Source of the DNA: Oligoflexia bacterium
GTDB lineage: Bacteria; Bdellovibrionota; UBA1018
Length of the DNA stretch: 64,000 bases
Direction of reading: 5' to 3'
Assembly: GCA_014378465.1 (NCBI GenBank)
Contig: JACMNQ010000013.1
Location: 1-64,000 of the forward strand
Positions within the stretch are counted from its first letter, which is position 1, and the number at the start of each line of letters is the position of its first letter. Below, piece by piece: positions 1-8,495 of the stretch. A program made the translations under genes and the position numbers. The notes under the pieces are model-generated. The model was not told the origin of the DNA, did not search any database, and saw only the letters and a program-made list of their open reading frames with translations.

Positions 1-256
1 AGCGCAGGGCGTTTGGATACCGAAACATGGAGTACTTCAGGCTCAAGATTCTTCAGGTCTGCGGGTATTTGAACTCCCGGTACATCCCTCATCCGTCTTT
101 GCTGCAAAGATAGGCACTTACACTTAAATGCAGGAGACCCTTAGAACCAGTAGCATTGGCGGAAGCCCCATGGGTTCATTTAGTCAGCTGCAAAATTCTT
201 GGACACCCCTGTACGCCTAAGGACGTCCCAGACCGTATTTCTTCTGAAATCTTTTA
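1..256. other. Leading non-coding stretch, nothing recognised
   Basis: No reading frame of useful length and no RNA gene, repeat or terminator is recognisable here. The region may be the tail of an intergenic space or hold an RNA I cannot identify. The only suggestive element, a sigma-54-like site, lies just downstream and is listed separately. Confidence 0.5.
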
Positions 257-272
257 TGGCACAGTAACTGCT
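257..272 (+). promoter_or_regulatory. Possible sigma-54 (-24/-12) promoter
   Basis: The sequence reads TGGCACAGTAACTGCT. It has the GG and GC dinucleotides separated by exactly ten bases, and it differs from the consensus TGGCACG-N4-TTGCW at two positions. It lies about 65 bases upstream of the start codon of the secreted protein that follows. A sigma-54-dependent activator gene sits immediately beyond that protein, which makes the match more plausible. It was found by eye only. Confidence 0.4.
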
Positions 273-336
273 CAGTTGGCCCGTATCACCCTCCCGTGAA
301 CGGTCCAACTCACAATTTTTATTCAGAGAGAAAGTT

Positions 337-930
337 ATGAAAAAATGTTTATCGATTGCATCAGTGATGATTTTGACTCTTGGTTTCGCGTTTCTACATC
401 AGGCAAAAGCTCAAGACGTTGGCAATGGGGTGGCAGCATCGCCGTCAAAAAATGAACTACAAGAATATTCGCTCAGGGAAGAGCGTCCCGAGTCAGATTT
501 TGTCCTGAGTTTTGACTGGAAAAGTCATGATTGGAAAGTAAACACGACCCCACTCACTCCAAGTCAACAAGACGCCTTTCAAAAATCCTTCCTGAATCAG
601 AACATAAAAACGATTTGTTCAAAAGGCTCTGCATTAACGACCATTGTCCTCATTTCGCAAGAAGAACGCTCGAGATTAGATGCGCTTCAAGGCCAGATCT
701 CGGCAACCATGGATAAGTACAATGATGAGCAGCAGAGATGCCTAAAAGGTCCTGACTATCATGCCGAGTTTCAAACCTGGGGCGTTCATTGCGACAAGGC
801 CGCCGTTTTGTTAGAGAACGCGAATGAGTTTGATGCCGAAGTTGATCAAATTGAGACTCAGCTTAAATCCAGAACACATTACAGTAGAATCGATTCTCTG
901 GGAGAACATAAAGAAGTTTACGCAAATTAA
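337..930 (+). CDS. Secreted protein of unknown function
   Basis: This is a 197-residue protein with a clear Sec signal peptide: a basic MKKCL start, a hydrophobic core to about residue 21, and likely cleavage after AKA near residue 25. The mature part is hydrophilic and rich in Gln, Glu and Lys, with no membrane segment. It has three cysteines near residues 94, 130 and 147. I recognise no domain; the Gln/Glu/Lys-rich stretches suggest helices. The AGAGAGAAAG stretch just before the ATG can serve as ribosome binding site. It is a single gene closed by a strong terminator and converges on the sigma-54 regulator gene. A sigma-54-like site upstream suggests control by such an activator, but this is inference. 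Confidence 0.75.
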   Translation: MKKCLSIASVMILTLGFAFLHQAKAQDVGNGVAASPSKNELQEYSLREERPESDFVLSFDWKSHDWKVNTTPLTPSQQDAFQKSFLNQNIKTICSKGSALTTIVLISQEERSRLDALQGQISATMDKYNDEQQRCLKGPDYHAEFQTWGVHCDKAAVLLENANEFDAEVDQIETQLKSRTHYSRIDSLGEHKEVYAN

Positions 931-936
931 ATGACG

Positions 937-970
937 AAAGGCCGGCAGAGGACTCCTCTGCCGGCCTTTT
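937..970. terminator. Rho-independent terminator, probably bidirectional
   Basis: A 16-base perfect stem (AAAGGCCGGCAGAGGA and its complement) has a one-base nominal loop, so the innermost pairs must open. It ends in TTTT on the plus strand and is A-rich on the other side. It sits between two convergent genes and can stop transcription from both. Confidence 0.85.
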
Positions 971-987
971 CAATTTTGGGCGAAAAA

Positions 988-2532
988 TCAGGCGATCTTG
1001 CGAACCGTGCCAGTCAGATCTTGAGCGGTGTCAGTTCCAGTGGACTCGTGCTCCATTGGAGAAGTGTCACCGACCTTGCGGAAGTTGTTTGAAGTCAGAG
1101 CATGACGACGGAGCAGGCGCAGAAAATTACTGCGATCGAGCTTCGCTTCACGGGCTGAGGCCGAAACGTTTCCGGAATGCTTGGTCAAGGTGGCTGCCAG
1201 GTACTCTTTTTCAAAAGTGTCCACCCAGCGTTTCTTGAGTTCCATGTAACCGTCCGCATCCGCGCCGCCTTCAAGCAGAGTCAGAGAAGGCGCGGTATCG
1301 GAAACCGGGCGGGAACGGACTGAAGAGATCGCGAGATCTCTGAAGCCCACGGGACCGTGCCCCTGGTCAAGAAGCGCCGTGCGCTCGACGATGTTCTGGA
1401 GTTCACGGACGTTGCCTGGCCAGGAATAACTCACCAGACCTTCAGCCGCTTCCGCACTGAAGCCCGCGAAAGTCTTGCCGCGAGTGCGGAAAGCTTTTTC
1501 GGCGAATTGAGTGGCCATCGGGATGATGTCTTCCTTGCGGTACTGGAGTGAAGGGATTTCGACCACGACGCGGTTGATGCGGTGGTAGAGATCTTCACGA
1601 AATTTGCCTTCAGTGATCTTTGCAGTGATGTTCACGTTCGTCGCAGCCACCACGCGGACATCGGATTCGATGTCGGCAGTGCCGCCCACGCGACGGAACA
1701 TTTTTTCCTGAAGCACACGAAGGAGACGGGCCTGGAGTTTGACGTCCATTTCGCCCAGTTCATCGAGGAACAGGGTTCCGCCCTTGGCAATTTCAAAAAG
1801 TCCGCGTTTAAGGGTGTTGGCGCCGGTGAAGGAGCCCTTTTCGTGACCGAAAAGTTCAGACTCAAGAAGCTGTTCTGAAAAGTTGGCGCAGTTCACGGCA
1901 ACCCAGGGTCCACGAGCGCGGCGCGAGCCTGCGTGAATCATGCGTGCGATGCCTTCTTTACCCGTACCGCTCTCACCGGTGATGAGTACAGTCGGTTCTT
2001 CAGCTTCCCCGCGCATCGCTTCGCGGCGAAGGACAGTCATCCACTCGTTCACTTTGGCCATAGCGGCCGCTTTGGAAACGTACCAGGAATGATCTTCAGT
2101 CTTGCCTTCAGTGCGCTCGACGCGCGCTTCAAGGCGGCCGATGAGGTCCTGATTTTCGGACTGAAGCTGGTATTCTTTCTGACAACGGCGAACAGTATGG
2201 CTGAGTTCGTCGAGATCAAATGGCTTTTCGAGGTAATCCGAAGCGCCTTCGCGCAGGGCTTTGACGGCAACAGTCTTTTCGCCATGACCCGTGATCACGA
2301 TCACACGGGTGGCGGCGGCTTTTTCCTTGGCCCACGCCATCAGTGCAAAACCATCCTTGCCGGGCATCTTGAGGTCAGTGATGAGCGTGCCGATGCCCTG
2401 AAAAGCGGCCTGCGCCTCTTCAGCATTGCGGGCAACGACGACATCATGGCCTTCTCGCTCTAGGCGGGACTTCAAAAGGTTACGGATCGTATCCTCATCA
2501 TCAACAATCATCACACGTGGTTTCGTACTCAT
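988..2532 (-). CDS. NtrC-family sigma-54-dependent response regulator
   Basis: This 514-residue protein has the NtrC layout. A receiver domain spans about residues 5-120, with the acidic pair in VDDED and the phosphoacceptor Asp in TDLKMPG. A central AAA+ domain follows with Walker A GESGTGKE, the sigma-54 contact loop GSFTGA, and Walker B GGTLFLDE. The C-terminal Fis-type helix-turn-helix ends near NVSASAREAKLDRSNFLRLL. The start is ATG at 2532, directly preceded by GGAGGAGAG; an upstream in-frame TTG would swallow this ribosome site. It is the last gene of an operon with a PAS histidine kinase 30 bases upstream, its obvious partner. A tail of about 40 residues after the helix-turn-helix is unusual. 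Target genes are unknown; the convergent secreted-protein gene has a sigma-54-like site. Confidence 0.95.
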   Translation of the reverse strand: MSTKPRVMIVDDEDTIRNLLKSRLEREGHDVVVARNAEEAQAAFQGIGTLITDLKMPGKDGFALMAWAKEKAAATRVIVITGHGEKTVAVKALREGASDYLEKPFDLDELSHTVRRCQKEYQLQSENQDLIGRLEARVERTEGKTEDHSWYVSKAAAMAKVNEWMTVLRREAMRGEAEEPTVLITGESGTGKEGIARMIHAGSRRARGPWVAVNCANFSEQLLESELFGHEKGSFTGANTLKRGLFEIAKGGTLFLDELGEMDVKLQARLLRVLQEKMFRRVGGTADIESDVRVVAATNVNITAKITEGKFREDLYHRINRVVVEIPSLQYRKEDIIPMATQFAEKAFRTRGKTFAGFSAEAAEGLVSYSWPGNVRELQNIVERTALLDQGHGPVGFRDLAISSVRSRPVSDTAPSLTLLEGGADADGYMELKKRWVDTFEKEYLAATLTKHSGNVSASAREAKLDRSNFLRLLRRHALTSNNFRKVGDTSPMEHESTGTDTAQDLTGTVRKIA

Positions 2533-2562
2533 CTTCTCTCCTCCATTAAAAAACAATCACTA

Positions 2563-3810
2563 CTAGGCCAATTCGCGGTAATCCTTCGGCAATCGGATCA
2601 GGAATTCGGTACCCTTACCCATTTCACTCTTCACAACAATTGAGCCCTGTAGTTTTGAAATCATCCCGTAGCTCAAGCTCAAACCCAGACCCATCCCCTT
2701 GCCCACTTCCTTCGTGGTGAAAAAGGGATTGAACGCTTTGGCTTGCGTCCGATCATTCATTCCAACTCCATCATCTTTGAAACTCACTTCGATGAAATCA
2801 CCCGCGTCCGCAGTCGTGATCTCGACATGTCCCGTACCCCGTTGAGTCTGTTCGATCGCATCGCGCGCATTGGTGGCGAGGTTGATGAAAACCTGCTCCA
2901 ACTGAAGCGGATTGGCATAGACTGAAGCGAGATCGGCGGAAAAATTTCTTTTCACGGCAATGCCGCGGGAAGCGAACTGACGCGAGAGCATCTTGAGCGC
3001 TTCTTCGATCGGATGATGAACGTCGGTCATTTCGAAATTTTCGGTGGATTTGCGCGTGAAGGTTCTCAAGTGCTGGATGATGGCAGCCATCTTGTCCACG
3101 CTGGAGATGATCTCACGCAGTCCGAGCTGGCCTTCGCCTTCACAGGCGTGTCCGGTCAGCGAAGGAAGCACCGTGGACTGGAGCTCCTGCGCGTAACCGC
3201 GGATCCCCATCAATGGCTGGTTGAGTTCGTGAGCGATGCCGGCGGCGAGTTCGCCGAGAGCCGCCATCTTTCCCGCCTGCACGAGAGTCTGTTGCATGGC
3301 CTGGAGTTCAGCGTTCGTCTTTTCGAGCTGAATGTAGGCGTTCTTGAGTTCGGTGTGCTTGGTGATCAGTTCGCGCTCCATGCGCTTCTTCTCAGTCACG
3401 TCACGAAACAGGGCGAGGGCAAGTTCAGTCTTCTTGTTCTTCACGATTCGGACACTGAGGTCCACGAGTCTGACGTAACCGTCATTTCTCAGGATCGCGA
3501 TGTCCTCATAGGTGCCCGGTACCTTGAAGAGTTCCGCGCTCAGAGTCCTGGAGCGTGCGGGGATATGGACTTTCGATGAATCCGGGATGAGCAGATGAAG
3601 AGACGCTCCCGAGAGCTCAGACTTCAGATAACCTGTCATCTCTTCGGCTGCCTGATTGGCGGCATCCAGGGTCAGATCAGGGAGCGTGAGCGTGACGATG
3701 GCGTCAGAAGCATACTCAAAGATGGCTTCGTACTTGCCGACTTGAGCAGAGCTGCTCTCGACCGTTTCAGAAGCATGAATGAGTGAAAGGTTGGATTTAG
3801 CTGTACGCAT
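2563..3810 (-). CDS. PAS-domain sensor histidine kinase
   Basis: A soluble kinase of 415 residues. A PAS domain occupies about residues 25-145 (EAIFEYASDAIVTL to the FRDVTE junction), followed by a coiled-coil linker of about 35 residues. The HisKA dimerisation domain carries the H-box GELAAGIAHELNQPLMG. The HATPase_c domain has the N box NLATNARDAIE, the G1 box DDGVGM and the G2 box GMGLGLSLS. No membrane segment is present, so it senses a cytoplasmic signal. Its start overlaps the end of the HDOD gene by 14 bases, and the NtrC-type regulator follows, so the three are probably co-translated. It is expected to phosphorylate that regulator. Confidence 0.94.
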   Translation of the reverse strand: MRTAKSNLSLIHASETVESSSAQVGKYEAIFEYASDAIVTLTLPDLTLDAANQAAEEMTGYLKSELSGASLHLLIPDSSKVHIPARSRTLSAELFKVPGTYEDIAILRNDGYVRLVDLSVRIVKNKKTELALALFRDVTEKKRMERELITKHTELKNAYIQLEKTNAELQAMQQTLVQAGKMAALGELAAGIAHELNQPLMGIRGYAQELQSTVLPSLTGHACEGEGQLGLREIISSVDKMAAIIQHLRTFTRKSTENFEMTDVHHPIEEALKMLSRQFASRGIAVKRNFSADLASVYANPLQLEQVFINLATNARDAIEQTQRGTGHVEITTADAGDFIEVSFKDDGVGMNDRTQAKAFNPFFTTKEVGKGMGLGLSLSYGMISKLQGSIVVKSEMGKGTEFLIRLPKDYRELA

Positions 3811-4693
3811 TTAAAAACGCTCCAGCTCGTTCCATGTCGATTTCAAGTTGCGCTTCGATCCCAGGGACATCCGCCTGCGTGAGCTTCAGGCACGTGAGCA
3901 TGTCATCCGGAATGAGGCCTTCGGAGCAGTCTCCGGATTTGCCGATCTTGTTCTTCACGCAGATGGTGTTCGCGAGTCTCACGATCTGGATGACAGGCTT
4001 GACGGAAGTGAGAATGCTGTCCATCTTCGCGACATCAAAGTGATGGTAACGGATCGCCTGGCGAACCACTTGGGGCAGGCCCCACTTGGTGGCGATCACT
4101 TCGCCGAGGTAACTGTGTCCGGGGGTATCCCATTCACGCTCGACTTCAAGAAAGCTGACATTTCGGCCCTTGGCTTCATTGATGACCGCGCTGAAACGGT
4201 CACCATCGATTTCATGAAGGACGAGTTTGCCGATGTCATGAAGCAGACCGCAGGTGAAGGCTTCTTCAGGCTTCGCGACCTTGAGTTTCTTGGCCAGGAG
4301 CTCGCTGCAGACGGCGGTGCCGAGCGCATGCTTCCAGAAGTCCATCATCGAGAAATCCTCGGTGCTGACCTTATTGAAGACGGAGAACACGGAAATCCCG
4401 AGCACCAGCTGCGCGAGAGTGTTGAAGCCCAGAAAGGCGAGCGCCCTCTGAACGTCCGTCACTCCGCCTGGGATGGCGTAATAGGAAGAGTTCACAAGGC
4501 GTAAAATTTTGGCGGTGAGGACCTGATCTTTTTTGAGGAGATTGGCGATGTCCACGCTGGAGGAGTTCGGATCATTGAGCAGTTCATTGACCTTCATCGC
4601 CACCACGGGAAGCGTGGGGATGTCCTGAAGCTTTCCGAGAAGCTCCGAGTATTGCGCGTTGGATTTTGATTTGAGAGCCGGTTGTCCTGCCAT
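3797..4693 (-). CDS. HDOD-domain signalling protein
   Basis: A 298-residue protein built mainly of an HDOD domain (about residues 15-215). Recognisable signatures are LPTLPVVAMKVNELLNDP-like helices, the conserved RLVNSSYY segment, and HDIGKLVL, which keeps an HD-like pair. HDOD proteins are usually non-enzymatic relatives of HD phosphohydrolases and act as output or adaptor modules in two-component and second-messenger signalling. It is the first gene of the HDOD-kinase-regulator operon and overlaps the kinase start by 14 bases, so it may tune this phosphorelay. The upstream gap of 154 bases is shared with a divergent operon. Confidence 0.9.
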   Translation of the reverse strand: MAGQPALKSKSNAQYSELLGKLQDIPTLPVVAMKVNELLNDPNSSSVDIANLLKKDQVLTAKILRLVNSSYYAIPGGVTDVQRALAFLGFNTLAQLVLGISVFSVFNKVSTEDFSMMDFWKHALGTAVCSELLAKKLKVAKPEEAFTCGLLHDIGKLVLHEIDGDRFSAVINEAKGRNVSFLEVEREWDTPGHSYLGEVIATKWGLPQVVRQAIRYHHFDVAKMDSILTSVKPVIQIVRLANTICVKNKIGKSGDCSEGLIPDDMLTCLKLTQADVPGIEAQLEIDMERAGAFLNAYS

Positions 4694-4810
4694 GTACTTG
4701 TCTCATCGGACACAGGTCGCGAAAACTTGATGAAAGTTAACAGTCCCTCCAGCTGCGATAGAGCGTTATCAAGTGGGTTATAATCGAGAAGAAGGCCCCA
4801 AGATCAGTTC

Positions 4811-4839
4811 TTGACCAGAATACTACAGTATTGTATAAT
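4811..4839 (+). promoter_or_regulatory. Near-consensus sigma-70 promoter with palindromic spacer
   Basis: TTGACC and a perfect TATAAT are separated by exactly 17 bases. The spacer contains AATACTACAGTATT, a perfect 6-2-6 inverted repeat, at 4819-4832, which looks like an operator. The -10 box ends only eight bases before the ATG of the next gene. Transcription would therefore start at or next to the initiation codon, giving a leaderless mRNA. Confidence 0.8.
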
Positions 4840-4847
4840 CCGGCCCG

Positions 4848-6527
4848 ATGACAACCACGAAAAATTACTTCCGTCACTTTTCCCTCTTCGCCACTACAGT
4901 TGGGCTCGTGCTTTTGGGCCTGAATGCGCCTACCAAAGCCGACTCACGGGCTCAGGCACCACTCCCCCGCCATTCCCAGGTTGAGGCTGCTCATCACAAA
5001 TTCATCCTGCTCGAATCCATCAATCACAATGGCGAATACGAAGTCGAAGTGAAGCTCGACGAGCATTGGCTGCTGATGCCGGAGACTTCTTACACCGTCC
5101 TATACGGCCGAGATATTGACGGCGATGGAAAGATCGATCTCTGGTTCACGATCGGCAAGCGCTCAGAAGTTCAAATGATCGCACGCCCGCAGGTCGGATC
5201 AAATCCCTGGACGACCGCCACCGGAATACTCACGGAGCATTCCAGCGATCTCGGTCGTTGGTACACATCGATCGCTTTCATGATGGTTGCCAAGGGAGCT
5301 TCGCTTGCGGTCGCCCATGATCAACAGGTTTTTGAAAAGGTCCTCTTCCAGCAATTGGATCTTCTGGATATGGATTACCGGCTCGATCAACTTCAGGCTC
5401 AGCTCAAGACTCCCGAACAGATCGCCAATCTTGGACACTTCAGACAGATCGTCGCCGATGGTTGGGCAGACATCGACCACACGATCCACCAGGACCGCTA
5501 CCGTGATTTCTGGCTCTATGCCGCAGGTGATCTCACTCTTTACTACTCCTGCGTGAAGCTCTTCTCATTCATCGGAGGAATATTCGGAAAAACTTTTGAA
5601 TCCCTCACTCAAACGGAATTTTCCCAGGGAATCACCAGATCGCTCGGTGAATTCACTTCATCGGTTGCAGAAAAAATGGAAGTCGCGATGAAAAAAATTC
5701 CATTCAGAAGTGCGGGTGGAGCCGAAGTGAAAAGTGCGAGTGGCGCCGGAATCGTGGATATGGTCAACGCCCAGCTTGCTCGCATGAAACCTCCCATGCG
5801 TGTACGCGCCGCTCTCCGGTACTTTGAGGCACGGAGCCGGATCGCCCGCATGGCCATGAATGGGCTTCGGACCGTTGGGACGGCCACCGTCGATGGAGTC
5901 AAACAGCTCGGCTACATGGGACTGACCCAGAGCCTCCAGGTGGTGGCTGAATACAATTCCCGCAAGAAGGATTTCTACGACCCAAGCTACGCGATCATCG
6001 CCGGGAAAATGACAAGCGACAAGGATTTCGTTCAGGACATGGCCTACATGACGAATGAAACCTTCTGGATGGCTTCAGTCGCGTCGAGACGCGACATGAG
6101 TCTCATGAAGCGCTCTTCCATCTGTGGAGCCATCGGCTTCACGGATTCGATCGCGATGAATCTTCTGATCAAGGGCGAAGCGGATCCCGTTCGAATCGCA
6201 TTTGATACGAGCTGGGAAGTCACCGCCGGAAATCTTCAGACCCAGCTCGATTTCAAAATGATTCAACTGTTTGAAGGTTTTGCGGAGCGCCAATCCAATC
6301 CTGCCCTGAAATTCGTGGGCTATGCGATGAAGTGGATTGCACCTGCTGCAGACCAATACCTGGGATACGCCGGATACGCCCGTGCCAGCGCTTATGTCAC
6401 CGACTACGGCAAATCCCGTAAAAGCCCGAAAGAGAGCACCGCACCGAGTGCAAAGGCGCAAAAACTCGCGGAACCCGTACCGGGCTCGACTCTTCAACTC
6501 ATTCCCATCCTGGCTCCCATCAACTGA
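4848..6527 (+). CDS. Secreted protein with a calcium-loop-like motif, unknown function
   Basis: A 559-residue protein with an N-terminal hydrophobic signal segment (about residues 8-30, probable cleavage after TKA). Near residue 85 it has YGRDIDGDGKIDLWF, a DxDxDG repeat like those in EF-hand or thrombospondin-3 calcium loops. The middle is amphipathic and helical, with a hydrophobic stretch around FSFIGGIFGK (about residue 240). I know no family for it. The ATG lies eight bases after a consensus -10 box, so the message is probably leaderless and there is no Shine-Dalgarno. Three further small secreted or short reading frames follow at very short spacing, suggesting one operon with a common envelope role. 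Confidence 0.75.
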   Translation: MTTTKNYFRHFSLFATTVGLVLLGLNAPTKADSRAQAPLPRHSQVEAAHHKFILLESINHNGEYEVEVKLDEHWLLMPETSYTVLYGRDIDGDGKIDLWFTIGKRSEVQMIARPQVGSNPWTTATGILTEHSSDLGRWYTSIAFMMVAKGASLAVAHDQQVFEKVLFQQLDLLDMDYRLDQLQAQLKTPEQIANLGHFRQIVADGWADIDHTIHQDRYRDFWLYAAGDLTLYYSCVKLFSFIGGIFGKTFESLTQTEFSQGITRSLGEFTSSVAEKMEVAMKKIPFRSAGGAEVKSASGAGIVDMVNAQLARMKPPMRVRAALRYFEARSRIARMAMNGLRTVGTATVDGVKQLGYMGLTQSLQVVAEYNSRKKDFYDPSYAIIAGKMTSDKDFVQDMAYMTNETFWMASVASRRDMSLMKRSSICGAIGFTDSIAMNLLIKGEADPVRIAFDTSWEVTAGNLQTQLDFKMIQLFEGFAERQSNPALKFVGYAMKWIAPAADQYLGYAGYARASAYVTDYGKSRKSPKESTAPSAKAQKLAEPVPGSTLQLIPILAPIN

Positions 6528-6539
6528 GGATACATCACC

Positions 6540-6629
6540 ATGCTGACTTATATGCTTCTCAATTACCTGAATGCATTTGAACCGAGTGAAATCCTCACCC
6601 AGCTCAAATGCCTTTGGAGACGCTCATGA
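6540..6629 (+). CDS. Possible 29-residue small protein coupled to the next gene
   Basis: A short frame starts with ATG 12 bases after the preceding stop, with GAGG overlapping that stop. It ends in a TGA that overlaps the ATG of the following gene as ATGA. The product (starting MLTYMLLNYLNAF) is hydrophobic at its N-terminus and basic at its C-terminus. The overlap suggests translational coupling: it could be a leader peptide or a small membrane-associated protein. Conservation cannot be judged from one sequence. Confidence 0.35.
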   Translation: MLTYMLLNYLNAFEPSEILTQLKCLWRRS

Positions 6630-7138
6630 CACCACATTCCACCGGACCAGCCTGGATCACCGGCATCATGGCAGTCGTCATCATCCTCTTCGCGACATTC
6701 GGTCTCGCCCACGCCGATACGAGTGCATTGGGACACAAGCGCATCGACAGCCCGAGCGGCGTGGTGAGGGACGCGTTCATGACCCTGAAGCAGAAGAGCT
6801 CAGTTCTGACCCACGAAAATTTTGAATCCACGGACTATCCAGCCCGACTTGAGGCGGCCTCCGAACGACTCACAAAAAGACTGAATGGAATTCTCCTGAC
6901 CCATTCCGAGTCCGATCTGTTCATGAAAACCAGAAGCAAAGTTGAGACCCGGAGCATCCGATTCAACAACCGTGACTGGTCCTGGACTTTTCTTGTCTAC
7001 GATGTCGACGTCTCTGCTCAGGATCCCATGACGAAAGTGAAGACCCCGATCACCACCGTGAAAGTAGTCTGCCAGGAAGTGCGCAACTGTGTGAACGAAC
7101 TTGAAAAGGGCCTGTGTGGCCTTGCACTTGATAACTAA
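6626..7138 (+). CDS. Secreted protein of unknown function
   Basis: A 170-residue protein. Its hydrophobic segment (about residues 10-29, ITGIMAVVIILFATFGLAHA) acts as signal peptide with cleavage likely after AHA. The mature domain of about 140 residues is mixed alpha/beta with a Cys pair near the C-terminus (VVCQEVRNC and GLCG). I chose the ATG at 6626 because TTGGAG lies six bases before it; an in-frame ATG 18 bases earlier has no ribosome site. The shape (exported, about 140 residues, mid-domain RFNNRDWSWTF strand) recalls Tgt2/MlaC-like or ABC-associated periplasmic proteins, but I cannot assign it. It is the third gene of an operon of exported proteins. Confidence 0.7.
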   Translation: MTPHSTGPAWITGIMAVVIILFATFGLAHADTSALGHKRIDSPSGVVRDAFMTLKQKSSVLTHENFESTDYPARLEAASERLTKRLNGILLTHSESDLFMKTRSKVETRSIRFNNRDWSWTFLVYDVDVSAQDPMTKVKTPITTVKVVCQEVRNCVNELEKGLCGLALDN

Positions 7139-7162
7139 CCCCCGACCAAGAAAGAAGTATCC

Positions 7163-7813
7163 ATGCTCAAAATGAAATCGAAACTCGCAGTCGCCCTGAG
7201 CCTCTCCATGCTTGCCCTGACCGCGGGCAACCTTTCCCGCGCATCTGAGGTGGACTGCGCAACCGTAGCTTCTGATACGGCCATCCGTACTTATCCGATC
7301 AATCCGCTGACCGGGAAACAGGTGATCCTTTCACTGGGATCCGATGGCTCCGTTGAGATTTATTCGAAGGGAACAGACCTTCGCTACTACCCGAATGAGA
7401 AAAAAGCGACTTCGTATGGAGCCAGCGGCTTTGCGAACGCATTGAAGGCCACTGGCGATGCCATAGAAATGGGAATCGAGGCTGTCGAGCAATTCTACAG
7501 CACCTCTCCTGTTGAAAAACTGGACACCACGGTCCGCGAAACAGCCTACAGCTGCGATGGGAACGACTTGGAATCTGCCAGAGGCTGCGCTAAAATCATG
7601 TCTAAAACTCTCGCGGCACTTGAATGGACTTACTGGAACATGGACCGCTTTCACGACAAAGCGGGCGTTCAGGCCATCTACTGCGCCAAAGAACGTCTGA
7701 AGCCGGCTCTCGCGAAAATGAAGGCCCACAAGAAGGAGCTCAAGGCCAAACAGTTGAGTAACTATTTCAACGATATTGCTCCAGCATTGAAAGCGGTCGA
7801 ATCACTCGACTGA
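7163..7813 (+). CDS. Secreted protein of unknown function
   Basis: A 216-residue protein with a Sec signal peptide (MLKMKSK, hydrophobic core, cleavage near RASE at about residue 28). The mature part has four or more cysteines (DCAT, YSCDG, RGCAK, YCAKE), consistent with periplasmic disulfides. Its C-terminal 80 residues are helical and Lys-rich. No family is recognised. AAGAAAGAAG upstream of ATG is a reasonable ribosome site. It is the last gene of the operon that begins with the leaderless 559-residue protein. Confidence 0.72.
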   Translation: MLKMKSKLAVALSLSMLALTAGNLSRASEVDCATVASDTAIRTYPINPLTGKQVILSLGSDGSVEIYSKGTDLRYYPNEKKATSYGASGFANALKATGDAIEMGIEAVEQFYSTSPVEKLDTTVRETAYSCDGNDLESARGCAKIMSKTLAALEWTYWNMDRFHDKAGVQAIYCAKERLKPALAKMKAHKKELKAKQLSNYFNDIAPALKAVESLD

Positions 7814-7834
7814 GCTCAAACAGATCAGAAGAAT

Positions 7835-7862
7835 GAGGGGCCAACGGAAGGCCTCCCTTTTT
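7835..7862. terminator. Possible bidirectional terminator
   Basis: An imperfect hairpin (GAGGGGCC, seven-base loop, GGCCTCCC) is followed by CTTTTT. It lies in the short gap between two convergent genes. The stem has one mismatch and a G-T pair, so it is only a moderate candidate. Confidence 0.4.
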
Positions 7863-8489
7863 CTACCTCTTGATCCGAGTCGTGTACGGCGCGGTGATTT
7901 CAACAGGCTTTGCACTTGGCTCTGCAACAGGTTGCCCCGGAGGGGGCAGAGAAGCCTGAGGTAAAGGCTGCGAATTTGGCGCAGGCACCGGGCTCGGCTC
8001 CGGAGTCGCTTCAGGAGCATCCGGAATCAGAGGCGGAATGAACATTCCGTTTCTCTTCGGCTTGATCCACTTGATCGCGATCCCCTGCACGAGAATCTGG
8101 CCTTCGGCACCATCATCCGAGCACTGAGGATCCGAATGAATCTCATGCTGGCCATCCAGCAGGAAGACGACGGACTTGACGTCGATCACGGCGTTCCCAC
8201 CCTGTTCTTTGGCTTTTTTGATGAGATCCGAAACGGCCTTGTTATAGTAATTGCGGCAGAGCGCCGCCTCTTCATGCTTGGCATCGAGGGAATTGTAATT
8301 CACTTTGCCTCGCACCTGGCCCAGCTTTTCATAGGGGCGTTTCTGAGGCGCGCCGAGAAATGCGCCCTTCGGAAATTCATACTTCGTGAATTTCGCTTCA
8401 GGCACGGAGCTGCAGCTCGCGAGCCCGAATGAAAAAAGGGCAAGCACCTTTGCGCCTGCCCTGATCTGGTTTTTCAGCCGCGAACGCAA
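7863..8489 (-). CDS. Outer-membrane lipoprotein with YbjQ/'excinuclease'-like domain and Pro-rich tail
   Basis: A 208-residue lipoprotein. The signal sequence ends in a lipobox FGLASC, putting the lipidated Cys near residue 26. The globular part (about residues 50-140) contains CRNYYNKAVSDLIKKAKEQG followed by NAVIDVKSV. This pattern is typical of small lipoproteins often misannotated as excinuclease subunits and related to the YbjQ/heavy-metal-binding fold. The C-terminal 60 residues are rich in Pro, Ala and Glu, probably a flexible periplasmic or surface tail. The start codon is TTG; the AGTAGG formed by the kamA stop region serves as ribosome site. It follows kamA by six bases and is likely co-transcribed. 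Function is unknown. Confidence 0.7.
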   Translation of the reverse strand: MRSRLKNQIRAGAKVLALFSFGLASCSSVPEAKFTKYEFPKGAFLGAPQKRPYEKLGQVRGKVNYNSLDAKHEEAALCRNYYNKAVSDLIKKAKEQGGNAVIDVKSVVFLLDGQHEIHSDPQCSDDGAEGQILVQGIAIKWIKPKRNGMFIPPLIPDAPEATPEPSPVPAPNSQPLPQASLPPPGQPVAEPSAKPVEITAPYTTRIKR

Positions 8490-8495
8490 GCCGGC

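Noticed and set aside
1933-2463. 176-residue rightward frame inside the sigma-54 regulator gene
   Set aside because: It is opposite a fully conserved NtrC-type protein and has no independent support.
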